From Rachicladosporium sp. CCFEE 5018 (taxonomy: Eukaryota; Ascomycota; Dothideomycetes; Cladosporiales; Cladosporiaceae): 64,000 bases of DNA. Positions 24,203 to 34,879 of this stretch are shown one piece after another (position 1 is the stretch's first letter; every line of letters begins with the position of its first letter). The DNA is taken from positions 1-64,000 of the forward strand of contig KZ111186.1 of the NCBI GenBank assembly GCA_002077045.2, in the 5' to 3' direction. The notes under the pieces were generated by a model. It worked only from the letters and a program-made list of their open reading frames with translations, had not been told where the DNA came from and ran no database searches. A program made the translations under genes and the position numbers.

Positions 24203-24490
24203 CTAAAGCAGCTTTGCCACCCACATCGCATCGATCGGCATCAGGTTGAAGTTCGAGCGAGGACAGTACACCTGAGATCTATAACTTTGCTCAGCTCTCC
24301 ATTTCTTCCACCCGCTCCTCGATCCCATCTGCAGATGCCTTACAGCAGTCTCAATGTTATTGTACAATCCGCGCTCTGAAGTCATGATGGCGTGTTCGAG
24401 CTGCCGTTTCTTCTGCACAAGTTCGCAGAGACGTTGAACTTGGGGGAGTCGGCGTACACGACCAGATGGATGCCAGGTCAGTTTCGACAT
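24203..24490 (-). CDS. Small hypothetical basic protein, 95 aa
   Basis: ATG at 24490 gives MSKLTWHPSGRVRRLPQVQR, then a helical, basic stretch (CELVQKKRQLEHAIMTSE) and an end with MPIDAMWVAKLL before TAG at 24203. It is convergent with the YTH gene, whose stop is 12 bp away, and starts about 30 bp after the stop of the next minus-strand frame. No domain recognised. Even composition and helix-like periodicity favour coding, but it could be a chance frame in the shared 3' region or a last exon of the gene at 24522-24890. Confidence 0.35.
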   Translation of the reverse strand: MSKLTWHPSGRVRRLPQVQRLCELVQKKRQLEHAIMTSERGLYNNIETAVRHLQMGSRSGWKKWRAEQSYRSQVYCPRSNFNLMPIDAMWVAKLL

Positions 24491-24521
24491 GGTACAGCGA
24501 AGGTAGCTAAAACGGCACGTA

Positions 24522-24890
24522 TCAATGCTCCTTGTCTTTCTTAACGGCAGCCTCGATCTTGCGGCGGATGGCTTCCATGCGCTGCTGGTGGGCTTGGCGA
24601 ATGGCGTTCTCGCGAGAGCGGCGACGGGACTTGACCTGTGCGGAAGATGGAGCAAGCGAGAAAGATGTTAACTTAGGATGGAGAGGTGTCTTTACATTCT
24701 TCCTGTGCTGTTCCAAGAGACCCTGCATGGCGCTCATATCGAGGTCTTGCGACGTTTGGGACTGGGTCTCCTGGCTGATGAGATCGGTGAGTGAGAGCGT
24801 AAATGTCGGCGACAACAACGACTTGCTCGAGCTGGCTATGGTGGACAATATACCGATGATTCTTTGAGCTCCGTCGACGCTGGTCCGCAC
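24522..24890 (-). CDS. Hypothetical helical protein, 5' end missing
   Basis: Exons 24696-24890 (open further up to about 24926) and 24522-24635 are joined by a 60-bp intron (GTAAAG..CACAG), in phase. The protein reads AQRIIGILSTIASSSKSLLS, LTDLISQETQSQTSQDLDM, MQGLLEQHRKN and then a basic coiled-coil tail (RRRSRENAIRQAHQQRMEAI) ending KKDKEH. No ATG precedes the frame: at about 24926 an in-frame TAG appears and composition changes to AT-rich DNA, so the 5' end seems lost or shifted by one base (an ATG lies one base out of frame at 24929). Family not recognised. Confidence 0.45.
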   Translation of the reverse strand: MRTSVDGAQRIIGILSTIASSSKSLLSPTFTLSLTDLISQETQSQTSQDLDMSAMQGLLEQHRKNVKTPLHPKLTSFSLAPSSAQVKSRRRSRENAIRQAHQQRMEAIRRKIEAAVKKDKEH

Positions 24891-24926
24891 GATCCCGGTT
24901 TCGGGACGGGCTAGTCTAGGACATTT

Positions 24927-25190
24927 CTAGCTATATGTCGTACGCGCTGGATCACATCACGCTGTCTATATTACTATACCTGCGTGTTTAATGTATAGAA
25001 ACAGCGCCCGTAAATGCCTCGACCTTGAAGCGCCTAGGAAGCTCATTGATATATTAGCCTGTATCGCTAGTCTTTAGGTACTATTTTAGCCGACCAGAAA
25101 GACTTTACGGGGTTCGTTTAGGTGTTGCATTAGTTGTTAGGCAGCGTAGGTTGATTGAGATAGCCTAGGATAAAAGTTGTAGATGGTATT
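24927..25190. other. AT-rich, TA-dense block (possible RIP-degraded relic)
   Basis: Composition changes sharply from the flanking genes: many TAG, TTA and CTA triplets (GCTAGTCTTTAGGTAC, AGCCTAGGATAAAAG). This is what a repeat degraded by C-to-T mutation would look like, but no coding trace is left to name it. It abuts the missing 5' end of the gene at 24522-24890. Confidence 0.35.
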
Positions 25191-26627
25191 GACCATGACA
25201 CTTCCAGGTCGTCAGCACTTGCTGACCTGTTCTCACGGCGGACCCGCTTTGGGAAGCCGAATACGAGCCGTCGCAATTAGCAAAAATTCTCTGGATTGAT
25301 CTTCACCACGAAGTGCTCTAACCATCGTTGTCATCAAGCGCACTCGATTAATTTTTCGCGATCACGTTGCGCGGTGCAGCATCGGTAGCAGAGAGTAAGT
25401 CGTCCTCTGTACAGCGCGTTGCTCGTTGACGTAACGTTCGCACCGGCTCTGCTGTCCACGCTGTCCTTATGTTTCAAAGAGCGACCGGCCTAAGAATCCT
25501 GTAGAGGCGCCGGGATTGCCTTTGATAAGTTGGCGATTGCAGCTGGGAAAGAGGTGAAGTGGCCTGAATCGTGGCACCGCAATCCCGAAATCATCAGCAC
25601 TTCGGCTCGATCCGACCCAGCTCGCAGGGTGGCACACAGCTCATCATGAAGATCTCGCCACGTGCAGAGCTTTGAATCAGCGATGTCAAACGTTATATGG
25701 GTGGTCTGGTGTCACAAGGGTCGAACGATGCTGCGGTACAATGCCATACAGCGCGGAGACGGACCGGGGTCCGCTGAATAAGCTCTGCAACCCTCTGCTT
25801 GGCCGGTAAGGTGCAGCGACATAAGTGAGGGCTCCACGTTCAATCCAGACCTATAAGTTATGTGCATTTGCTGATCGCGAGATCTGCTTGTTGTACTCTT
25901 CGCCCGCAACTCTGTCCATGAACCCTGATCGCAATCTGTCAGATGAGGAATGGCGTTCTGCACCAGTCCAATCTTAGGGTGCTCGAGTCTCGATAGCATC
26001 GTCGATGTCTGCAAGACTGCATGCAGATCCTATAGGCAGTGCATGATTGCTATACTTCTATAGCGGTCGTGTCGACCGTCTCCGCGGTAGCGATCGTCGA
26101 TCAGTTGAGGGGCGCATCTCAAGACCTGATCCTTCATGCAACTTCCTGCTCCACATTACCAGTGACCTTGCCGTCCGCCACGTCGTCGGTACACATGCTT
26201 ACGTCTAGACCACACTCCATGCATCTACTGTATGTCGAGCAATGCGCCGCATCGCCGTACTGGTGGGATCGAGTATCCGGGTCGTTAGACGTTGCGTCAT
26301 CACCGATCCCATCTTGCTGCAGTTCTGTCGAGCCACCGTCGCCAAAATTGACGGCGTGCTGATCTGGCTACGGCGCGAGTCGTCTAGCAGCTGGAGTATC
26401 TGTGATTGCAGGTTTCTCACACAGGGCGTACTCGCCACCAAAATTGACACCGACACCATGCAAAGCCGCAAGTCTATCGTATGATCAACACCGTATTGTC
26501 AGACTAACGGAAAGGATGCCTACAGCGCTAGTGCGTGTCATACCGAAGCTGCGATATCTGAGGCCGCAGAGCCGCCCAACACATCAACCTGCTACGTGCT
26601 TGAAAGCTTGGCCGATCCCAGTGCAAG
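25191..26627. other. Unassigned 1.4-kb region
   Basis: Short overlapping frames only, no domain, splice logic or repeat recognised. It precedes the Zn2Cys6 pseudogene and may contain its former promoter. Confidence 0.3.
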
Positions 26628-27505
26628 ATGAGTGGCAGCCGTGCGGTCGCTTTCGCTACATGGATCGATGGCGAAGCGTCTAGCACTGTAGACGCTCTGC
26701 ACGAAGACGAGCCAGCGAGGAACAAGAAAAAACGTCATCAGGGCAAGCAGGCCTGCCAACAATGCCGCCGGCGGAAATTCAAAGTGGTACTTACCTTGCT
26801 TCACCCTCACTGCCTGCAACACGCTGACAGCGATGCATCAGTGCGACGAAACCCGGCCGAAGTGCAAGTCCTGTGGCAAGGCCAAGTTGACGTCGAGTAT
26901 GAACTACCCGCCGGACAGACCCGACAGCAAGCGCTTGTCGAAAACCAGTCCAAGATTCAGCATGAACTCGAGGCGCATGCATCGCTGATCAGTACCTTAC
27001 GCACGCTGCCATCGGATGCCGCAGTCGAAGTTCTCGCTCGACTCCGAGGAGGGCAGTATGACGGCGTACTCGTTGGCGGACGCGAATCTCGAGACGGCAC
27101 AGAGGTTTAGTACGGGAGCTTCCCGTGGGAGTACCCTGTCGACAACGCAGATGAGGATGCATCCGTCGAGGAGGATGAGGCATATTCGGATGCCACGGCC
27201 CCTCTCCCGCAGAGCTACACGCAGTCCGTTGGCCACATTATGGTCTCCTTATCTTCTCAACAGAGCACTCAGGTGGCTACTATACCTTTCATAGCAATGC
27301 TTCAGGTGGAACAGAATCTGCCGTCCCAGGGTACTACGCGCCATATATGGCGTATCAGGGCCGGGCTGGTGGACAGCAGAGTCTCGGTATGGGTGTACCG
27401 GCCGAGTAGCTTCCACATGGCCAGTTAGTGATGTCCCAGCAGGTCTCGCAGCAGTTTCATATGGGTCCACTGACTGAGGAGAGCCACATCCCAGCTCATT
27501 AGCGT
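26628..27505 (+). pseudogene. Zn2Cys6 transcription-factor-like gene (paralogue 2), broken
   Basis: Starts with MSGSRAVAFATWIDGEAS and a basic stretch, then QACQQCRRRKFK. A 58-bp intron (26784-26841) falls at the same place as in the paralogue at 19.5 kb and leads to CDETRPKCKSCGKAKLT. There one base is missing between 26893 and 26894, in the codon of the expected last Cys, and the frame shifts; the shifted frame continues with EYELPAGQTRQQALVENQSK and a helix LRTLPSDAAVEVLARLRGGQ, typical of this short class. An in-frame TAG follows at 27107 (GTEV*YGSFPWEYPVDNAD), then another shift and a TAG at 27406, with a Gln/His-rich tail (GQQSLGMGVPAE, MSQQVSQQFHMGP) to about 27500. CAG to TAG fits both stops. 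Not functional. Confidence 0.7.
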
Positions 27506-27935
27506 TCGAAGAGGGCTCCTCGTCATTGAAGGCTTGTGACATGCTGTCTGTTTGGCATATCGATGTTGCAGTAGTCTGCCTGTCGAAGTCTCGACGCTCA
27601 GCCTGAAAGGCCCAGTCTATGTTTCCTTTAGCATCATAAGAGCCTTATGCACCACAACAAAGTCGCTGCTCATCCACTGGGCATATGCGTGGGGAAGCGC
27701 ACTCGCGTGCGTCCACCCGGCTCATGACACCGCTACTCCATGTGTCTCTCAGGAGTCATACTCCTTGAGAAAAAGCGAAAGTGATGAAGCGGCTGACGTA
27801 GTCCGCCAGCTTTACTTCAATGCAGCCGACAGCGAGCGGGAACAGGCTCTGACGGTCTGCGGAAAGCGAATATAAAGAATGCATACAATACTGCGCGTAG
27901 AATTCACGACGGCTTGGTCATTTCTAAACCGTCCA
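27506..27935. other. Unassigned region
   Basis: About 430 bp between two pseudogenes. One weak frame (27552-27875, plus) has no motif. No repeat seen. Confidence 0.3.
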
Positions 27936-28271
27936 CTACCACATTCGTGCCACTGGTGCTCTGAATGATCGCGATGTGTTTCCTGGCCACTCTATCGGTG
28001 TTCGGCTGACTCGCGTGTCGTGGGCTTCTGGCTCAGGCGTACCTTCTGTTACGTTATCCTTGCGTTCCCTACCACGTTTGCCCTTACCTTCGGCTGTCTC
28101 TTCCACAATACGAAGTGCCTTCGAGGTCTGCCTTGCCTTCTCGGCCTCTTTCTCCGCTTCTTCCGCAGTGTGCTCTGCTTGTGCCTTGTCGAGGTCCTCA
28201 AAGCTTATCGCCCTAGCCGTCCCCATTATAGTCGATTTAGCATAGCAACTCTGAAACAGTTGGGGCTGCAT
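27936..28271 (-). pseudogene. C-terminal fragment of a Pogo/Fot1-type transposase
   Basis: The minus frame reads TARAISFEDLDKAQAEHTAE, then a charged helix (EAEKEAEKARQTSKALRIV), a basic GKGKRGRERK patch and a tail ending FRAPVARMW. Many fungal Pogo/Fot1 DDE transposases end this way: a helix with repeated Ala/Glu/Lys followed by a basic patch. The catalytic core and DNA-binding half are absent, so this is a fragment. The assignment rests on resemblance of the tail only. Confidence 0.5.
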
Positions 28272-28602
28272 TAATCACAAGCAAGCAGCAAACTGTTGAG
28301 GGCCATGAGATACCATGATGTGACTTACTGATTAATCAGTGAAGGCACAAGCTGCTTATTGCAGTAAATGAGGCTGATCATGGCAAATGTTGTCACAAAG
28401 CCAACCAAATGAGGCCCAGAGACAATTCCATGAGATCTCAGAGAGCCCTGCATGGTTTAGCGGTGACAGGATTGCCAACTCCCCTAGGATAATCGGTCAG
28501 AGGCTGCTCGCACAATTGAAGCTCAAACGAAAGTTGGGAATTGCTTGGTTCAGTCTATGGTACATATTGCTCTTCGCTTAACCTCAGTAGAACTACCCTC
28601 AA

Positions 28603-29287
28603 CGACCACTTATCATCCTTGCGCACAGTTTTGGTGGCCTAGTGGTCCTCCAAGTGAGCATAAGCATTCCTATAACAAGATCTTCCTAATGGATTCTACA
28701 CGTTGAATGATGCACATCTCGAGAGGAAAAGTGGCCCCACATTTACGACGCTACAGTTGGTCTAGTGTTCTTTGGCACGCCATTTCGTGGTACCGACACA
28801 TGCACCATTACAAAGACTGTGGAGCTTGCGGAGGAAGAGCACGGACAACATCAGGTATTAGAGAAGGCACTCAGGGCCTCTGAGGTCGACGACGAAGCAC
28901 TCACAAGCCTTGTTGAGCGTTACCTTCGGACTACTAGAGAGACCGTCAAACCTAAGATGGCCTGTGTTTACGAGCAGAGACCAACCAATGTTGTTAAGAT
29001 TGCCAACAAAAGGGTATATATATTACGTCAGTACGAATGCCAAGGCTAAAACTTTTAGGAAACTTACATGACATTCTGGGTCGATGAGTCGTCAGGCAAA
29101 CTTGACAGAGGTGAAACCGTAGACAAATACTCCCGAGACCGAGATCACCTCAACCTGAACAGGTTTCGAAGCGCAGAGTATGAAGAATTCCAACCACTTG
29201 CTGGAGTGTTTGAGACTATGGTTCAAGTGGGACCGGTGATCATTACCCACAGGAGTTCTCTGTCTTGCATGGTGTCTTCTGTAGGAT
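28603..29287 (+). pseudogene. Fragment of alpha/beta-hydrolase (SesB-like) domain of a fungal NLR-type protein
   Basis: Three exon pieces join in frame: 28603-28653 (RPLIILAHSFGGLVVLQ), 28726-29013 (EKWPHIYDATVGLVFFGTP, then helices to VVKIANKR) and 29059 onward (ETYMTFWVDESSGKLDRGET, then YSRDRDHLNLNRF). The first carries the nucleophile elbow HSFGG; the LVFFGTPFRGTD motif is the hallmark of the esterase-like N-terminal domain of fungal STAND/NLR and ankyrin proteins. The region before 28603 has a stop in frame and no catalytic upstream half; after VFETMVQ the frame soon ends at 29287 with no NACHT or NB-ARC region. So it is a truncated remnant. Such proteins act in fungal non-self recognition; that is family knowledge. 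Confidence 0.65.
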
Positions 29288-29567
29288 GACAGGGCTCTGA
29301 CACATCTACAGCGAACAACACTCCCTCTGCCAGCGTACCACTAGTACTATCGCGACGCTTCTACCATCTTAGCGGGGACTCCCAGCATCTCCGAGTGCGT
29401 GATGTCGGCGGGTACTTGGAACATCTCCCGCTGAAAGCATACGCGGTGTACGACTCTATAGCGCTCGACTGTCTAATTCGGCGTAGAAGTCGTTCGATGA
29501 TTGAAAGTAGGTTACCGTGGGACTTGCAATATGCATCCTTCTGACGAGATGACTAGACCAAAGTTTT

Positions 29568-29987
29568 GTGCACATCTTCGACGGACAGAGGCCGGCACCT
29601 CAGCAAGTCGAAGCTATTTGGAAGCGCTGGCTTCACCAACACGAAAGGCAAGGTGACGTTAACGCCACCAAACACGACATGTCCTTCGTTATAGCCATCC
29701 TCTACATGCTGCACGTCGAGATGTTTTTGACAGAGAGGAACGTCGAGAGGCTCGACGACTCTGGGGATAACCGGCGTGGAGCACTGAAACGGTACAACCG
29801 CTGGGTGTCATGCAGATGCAGTCGCGGCTGCGGCAGGAAGTGGAGCTTTGCGAACGACTTTGGACTTTGCAGGGGCGGCAATGCTGGAGTCGGCTGCGCC
29901 GTGGAGGAGTATCTTGCCTCATCTCGTCCATTCATGAGTGACGTGTTGCGCGCCATGCATGACGAGTGGCGTAGGGTAATTGTATAG
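29568..29987 (+). CDS. Hypothetical open frame, 139 aa, doubtful
   Basis: An open frame without an ATG at its 5' end; the first ATG is in MSFVIAILYMLHVEMFLTER. It has an amphipathic helix, a Cys-rich part (SCRCSRGCGRKW) and a charged end (HDEWRRVIV). No domain recognised. It may be a piece of a decayed gene in the same region as the esterase fragment. Confidence 0.25.
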   Translation: MHIFDGQRPAPQQVEAIWKRWLHQHERQGDVNATKHDMSFVIAILYMLHVEMFLTERNVERLDDSGDNRRGALKRYNRWVSCRCSRGCGRKWSFANDFGLCRGGNAGVGCAVEEYLASSRPFMSDVLRAMHDEWRRVIV

Positions 29988-30120
29988 AATTGTTTTGAAC
30001 CCGTGTATTTACAGCCAAAGCAGTATTCCGTACCTTACGTTCAATGGCTTAGTGCGGCACTTTACGCAGCTCGGACAATAGCAGGAGGGAATCAATCTCG
30101 TAGTATAGAGTCTCGCTCCG

Positions 30121-30560
30121 TCACCTGGTATGACATGTGGCCTGGTCCATTTGGTTGACGATCCTGGGCGAACTTGTTTGCCCTCCGTCTCTACCGATGT
30201 CGCCCAAAATGGAATACACGCAGACGCTGAATACTATTAGACCACCCACGACACCAAGTGCAATCCCAGGCCTGTCGCCAGGACTTATTGAGGAGTCATG
30301 GCTGCCACCTGTCGTTGGCACCACGGGCGGGACAGCGTTGCTACTTCCGTCCAAGGAAGTCGCGGGATCTGTAAAGTCGGCGGTCTTCGTAGTCGCAATG
30401 GATCCCGGACTCTGACTCGCTGTCTCGCCTGCGTGTGTGGTTGTCGCATTGAATAGCGCCAACACCGGCGTCGGCGAGGTGCCGCAAGCATACGAAAAGT
30501 CCGCGACGGGAGCTTCTCGTGATGAGTAGAGAGCATACTGGAAGCAATCAGACTCGCTGC
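30121..30560 (-). pseudogene. Ser/Thr-rich single-pass membrane protein, 3' portion
   Basis: The minus frame open from about 30560 reads SESDCFQYALYSSREAPVAD, FSYACGTSPTPVLALFNATT, a Ser/Thr/Pro-rich stalk (TASQSPGSIATTKTAD), then a membrane helix (IALGVVGGLIVFSVCVYSIL) and a short cytoplasmic tail to 30121. The layout (Cys-containing ectodomain, Ser/Thr stalk, one helix) is common in fungal cell-wall sensor-like proteins. The 5' part with signal peptide is not found: a stop precedes the frame, and upstream frames make no sensible join. Either a missing exon or a truncated gene. Confidence 0.4.
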
Positions 30561-30900
30561 CGGAGCTTGTGATGCCTTGTCATTGCGCAGACTACCTCAC
30601 GAGGACGGATCGAATGCAATCCTGGCGAGTATTGTGGAGAGCTTGGTATCAGCATTCAATTGGAGGCTGGAACACGGTCTTCGAAGAGTGGAAATGAGGG
30701 GGAATTCTGCGTCGGACGTAAAAGAGACATGTCCATGCTGGACGAGTAAGGCCCGGAGGCTCGAAAACAGACTCATGCTTGTGGAGGAGGACGATGAGTA
30801 CGAGTTGTACAGTTCCTTAATGCCGGACATCAAGACTACCCCATTCAGCGCTCGCAACATAGTAGCTAACGCAGGCAATCTCTGGTCTATCTAGCTATGT

Positions 30901-31819
30901 TCAGCCGGTCTCGCCATCTTCGTCGTCGTCATCGTCGTCGTCGTCTTTGTCTTCGTCTCCGTTGTCGCTGTCATCGTCATCGCCCTCACCATCTCCGTCG
31001 TTGTTGTCGTCATCGTTAGCACTGCCGCCCTCGGTTTCATCGTTATCGTTGAGGAAAGGCTCCACGTGGTAGAAATGGGCGACAAGTCTTCTCAGTTTTG
31101 TTACGGTTTCCTCCTCTACAGGTTCTCTGGCTGTATGGTCGAAACGTGTGAGAATTTAACGTCGCAGCCCCCCATCTTGCCTGTCGTACAACAACTTGGT
31201 GATTGCAACACAATCGTTCCAATCTTCCCTCCTCGGCGGTTGTGCCTCCATGTGCAGTCTTTTCATTTTCCGGACGAGAACCCATTCCCACAGAACAGCA
31301 TAGATGATCAGTTCTCGTCTCGATAGAGAACTACACCTTGCTGCTTAAATTGTTGAACAGGTCCTCTGGGTCATCCAACAGTGACAGAAATAGTCTGATC
31401 TCATCGTTCGCCCATTTGCCAATGTAGCCCAAGTGCTGGCCTACTCGCCGGATGAGCTGCTCTATGTGACTTCGCACGGGCTCATAAAATTTACGGAACG
31501 AATTTGCATTGAGGAAGTAGTCGAGATCTTGGGAGGCTGGTCGGTTTCGGAGGACCCTATGAACTGTCAGTAAAGAGTTCCGACCACTGGGCTAAGTTTG
31601 CAGCGCTTACTCTTACATTACGGACAGAAAGCGTCCTGAGGTAACCATCTCGATGGGTCGGAAGGGCGCAAGGATGTCCGATCTCGCTATTGCGCCACTG
31701 AGCAAATCCAGTCGTTCTACGATTAGCACAATTGTTGTGTGTGAAATGTTCGGGAATTCACCCGCACTGAAAGCATCTCGATCGAACGACTCTCGCAACC
31801 CTTGTGGATGAGAGGTCAT
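30901..31819 (-). pseudogene. Unrecognised fungal protein gene with Asp-rich C-terminal tail, two lesions
   Basis: From ATG 31819 the frame reads SAGEFPNISHTTIVLIVERL, DILAPFRPIEMVTSGRFLSV, then a clean intron (GTAAGAG..TACTGAC..TAG, about 31558-31616) joins in phase to LRNRPASQDLDYFLNANSF and HIEQLIRRVGQHLGYIGKWA. Near 31345 the frame shifts by one base; the new frame continues as SRRELIIYAVLWEWVLVRK and ITKLLYDRQDG, meets TAA at 31155-31157, and goes on to LRRLVAHFYHVEPFLNDNDE and a tail of Asp/Glu/Asn (nt 30901-31040) before its final stop. The correct splice phase and long conserved-looking segments show it was a real gene of roughly 270 residues. I do not recognise the family. The shift and TAA (possibly CAA to TAA) indicate decay. 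Confidence 0.55.
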
Positions 31820-31829
31820 TATGGTTCCG

Positions 31830-32184
31830 CAATTGTGGTTGGAAGTGAGTATGTTTAGTATACTTTACTAGTGCAGTTGTCAACGCGCGATATTCCAGTC
31901 GGACGGGCATGAGTCGTGCTCTCTTCACCTGTATCGGTGTCCAAATCGACGAGATGGCAACGTGGTGACTGATACTTTATTTGCCCAGAGCAGATTGAGC
32001 CCGGCGCTTTTAGCTCCTACTCAACAACACAAACAGCATATGTATGGCGTTTTCAGACGCTAGCATGTCGTCTGCCACAGTAGATGGAGCACGGCAAGAA
32101 TTGGAGAGGAAAGATGGAACGCCTTGGCTGCTGCAGGAGCCGCTGCAAGGCTATCGAGCAAGTCCGTTGGACTTCATGGGCCGC
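31830..32184. other. Region left of hAT copy 1, unassigned
   Basis: About 350 bp between the Asp-rich pseudogene and the left end of hAT copy 1. A weak plus frame (32044 onward) and a minus frame exist; neither has motifs. It might be displaced host sequence of the dynamin-like gene, but I cannot show this. Confidence 0.3.
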
Positions 32185-32205
32185 CAGGGCGGCCATGGAA
32201 CTAGC
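32185..32205. repeat. Left terminal inverted repeat of hAT copy 1
   Basis: Begins CAGGGCGGCCATGGAACTAG and aligns with CAGGCTGGTCATGGAGCGAA of copy 2. It is diverged from its partner at 34880-34900. No matching 8-bp target duplication is visible (TGGGCCGC left, CTGCATTG right). Confidence 0.55.
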
Positions 32206-34879
32206 CGTGAGCGAAGCATTTGGTCGCTCCACTGAGAAGTAGCGAGCGAGCGTGGCCTCAAAGGAGCGGACCTGAATGAGCATTGCGGTGTAGCTCGCTT
32301 TCTTGCTCGTGAGCATTGACTAGGAGCTTAGCCATGCTCGCTGATGCTTGGGTACAGCGGGATCTGCAGCATCCGTTTGGGGCCGTCGCACTGCCGTGCC
32401 TCCGTAGCGTGGATGATTCGCGAGCAGCATGTTTCATTCGCGTTGCAGGGCTGAAGATGGTATTATCCACCGCAATTGCAGTCATCTGCTTCATCAAGGA
32501 GCGACATCAACATGGCCACAGACACCGCATATATGCTCACAGGCGAATCTGACAACCTCACAACTCTGCAAAAGGCCTCAGGGCTGCAGACTGCACACGT
32601 TATACGCCATACAAAGACTGGCTTCCTCGTGCAAGGCGACCTCCTTGCAAAGTACACACCAACACCACTGACAAAGCGCGCCAAAAGCAGCTGGGTCTGG
32701 AAGGAGAAGCAGACTGGCATCGTACACGGTGAAGCGACTACTCTGAAGAGCACAGATGAGGATCTCTGGCTCTGCAAAGCCTGCTACAATTGCACGTCAA
32801 AGAAGCTCTTCACAAGCCTGCAAGACCAACGACTGCAGCACAAAGGCATATGAACACAGTACACGGCTATATCCTTGATGGCATTCTGCTCTTGCCAAAG
32901 CGTAAGTGAGGGTCTGAGCGGAGTGATCTCCGTGGCTTCAAGATGATCGGAGTACACGTCGATGCATAGACAACAAAAATTGATCGAGATGACTGGCAAT
33001 TCACGTACCTACAATGGATCGTTGCAGACGATGTCTCACTTCGCCGTGCAGTCTTTCAACAGCACCGACAACTGCTTGCCTATCGCAATCCGATCATTGC
33101 ACCCTTGCTTCCATCAAGTCACACTACTGTACGGAACTGGCTACTCCATGCCTTCCGCAAAAGCGAGCTCGCAGTGAAGCAGGACCTCTCGAAGGCATGC
33201 AGTCGAATAACCCTTAGCTTCGACGCATGGAAGAGCGACAATGAGGTCGATTACCTTGGTGGAGTTGCTCACTACATTGACGTTGACTTCCGCCGCAAAT
33301 CAGTACTCCTCGCCCTTCGCAACACCTTTGGTGATCACACCGGCCTTGAGATGAAGCAGCACCTTATCGACATCTGTAAGGAGTGCAAGATTGCTACACG
33401 AATTGCTTTCTTCATGGCAGACAACGCAAGCAACAATGATACTGCGGTTCAGCTGCTCTCAGAGTGCATGGAGATCCAGCGTCGCAAGCAACGCCTTCGC
33501 TGCACTGCGCACTCGATCAACCTTGTAGCTAAAGCCATGATCTTTGGCGTTGACAACGAGTGCATCAATCAGGTGATCCGTGAAGCAGTTGATGACGACG
33601 ACTTCGGTGACACTGCACCGCAGTTTGGAGAGATGATACGTAGCTCTCAGATCGACGATCAGGTGAAGCTGGCTGTATGGAGAAAGAAGGGCCCTATTGG
33701 CAAACTACACCGCCTTGTGGTACACGCGAGAGCATCGCCTGCAAGGCGCAAGATCTTCACCTCGAAGCAACGTGAGGCTGCAGATGATACCTGCAGGGTC
33801 TTTGAGCTTGTTAATGATGGTGGCATTCGATGGAACAGTACGCACGGCATGATCGAGCGTGCCATTAAGCCCAAGGATGCCATTGAGCTGTATCAGAAGC
33901 ACTTCCGTGATAATGCAGACTCACCAACTTAAGATGACTGCCTTACTACCGACGATTGGCATGAGTTGAAGCTCCTGCTCGACCTGCTCGCTCCACTCAA
34001 GCGACAATCGCTGCTTGTGCAGCACAATCGCTCAGGCCATGGCACGCTGCATGAAGCATTGAGCACTCTTGACCTACTTGTGACGAAGCTCGAAGACTTC
34101 CGCAGGCAGCACGAATACGCACCAAACACCTACCTCAAGGCTGCCATCTGTCTCGGATGGAAGAAGCTGAAGAGGTACTACTAACTAAGTGATCAAACAC
34201 CGGCGTATCGCGTGGCAATCATGCTACACCCGCATTACAAGCTCGACTGGTTTCAGAAGCACTGGGGTGAGCACCACCCAGTGTGGATTGATGAAGCCAA
34301 GTCGGTTGCGCAGCAGTGCTTTACCACGTATGAGATACACCATCAAGATCTGATCTTAGAGCCTGTTGTCGACAGTGAGGTCGTAGAACTCACCGAGTTT
34401 GAACGTTACAATTTGATCACTGACGACGCTGCACTGCTCAGTGAACTAGAACGATTCCTTCGAGAGCCACAAGCACCACACCGCGTGTCGACGTGCTTCA
34501 GTGGTGGCAGCACAAGCACGCACGATATCCAACACTCAGCCTCATGGCGTTCGATCACCTTGCTGCACCATCAACCAATGCAGATTACGAGCGTGTGTTC
34601 AGCTTCGTAGGCAACGTCATCAACGAGGAGCGCTGGCAAACACACGACGACCTTGCAGAGAGCGTGCAATGCATGAAGAGCTACCACAAGGGTTGATGAG
34701 ATGGAGCGGCAGTGAGGTGCAGAAGATGGAGCTGAGTGAATGATTTGATACCACGACCACTACCACCAAAAAGAGATGAACAAGATGAGCAGAATGAGCA
34801 CAACACCCTCTCAGATGAACTGAGCAAACGAATAATCACTCCTCGTGAGCGAAACGAGCCGGTGAGCAATGCTCGCTCC

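Noticed and set aside
30890..31060. GAC/GAT trinucleotide microsatellite
   Set aside because: It is better explained as the Asp-rich tail of the minus-strand coding frame that ends at 30901, since interruptions keep the frame and vary at third positions.
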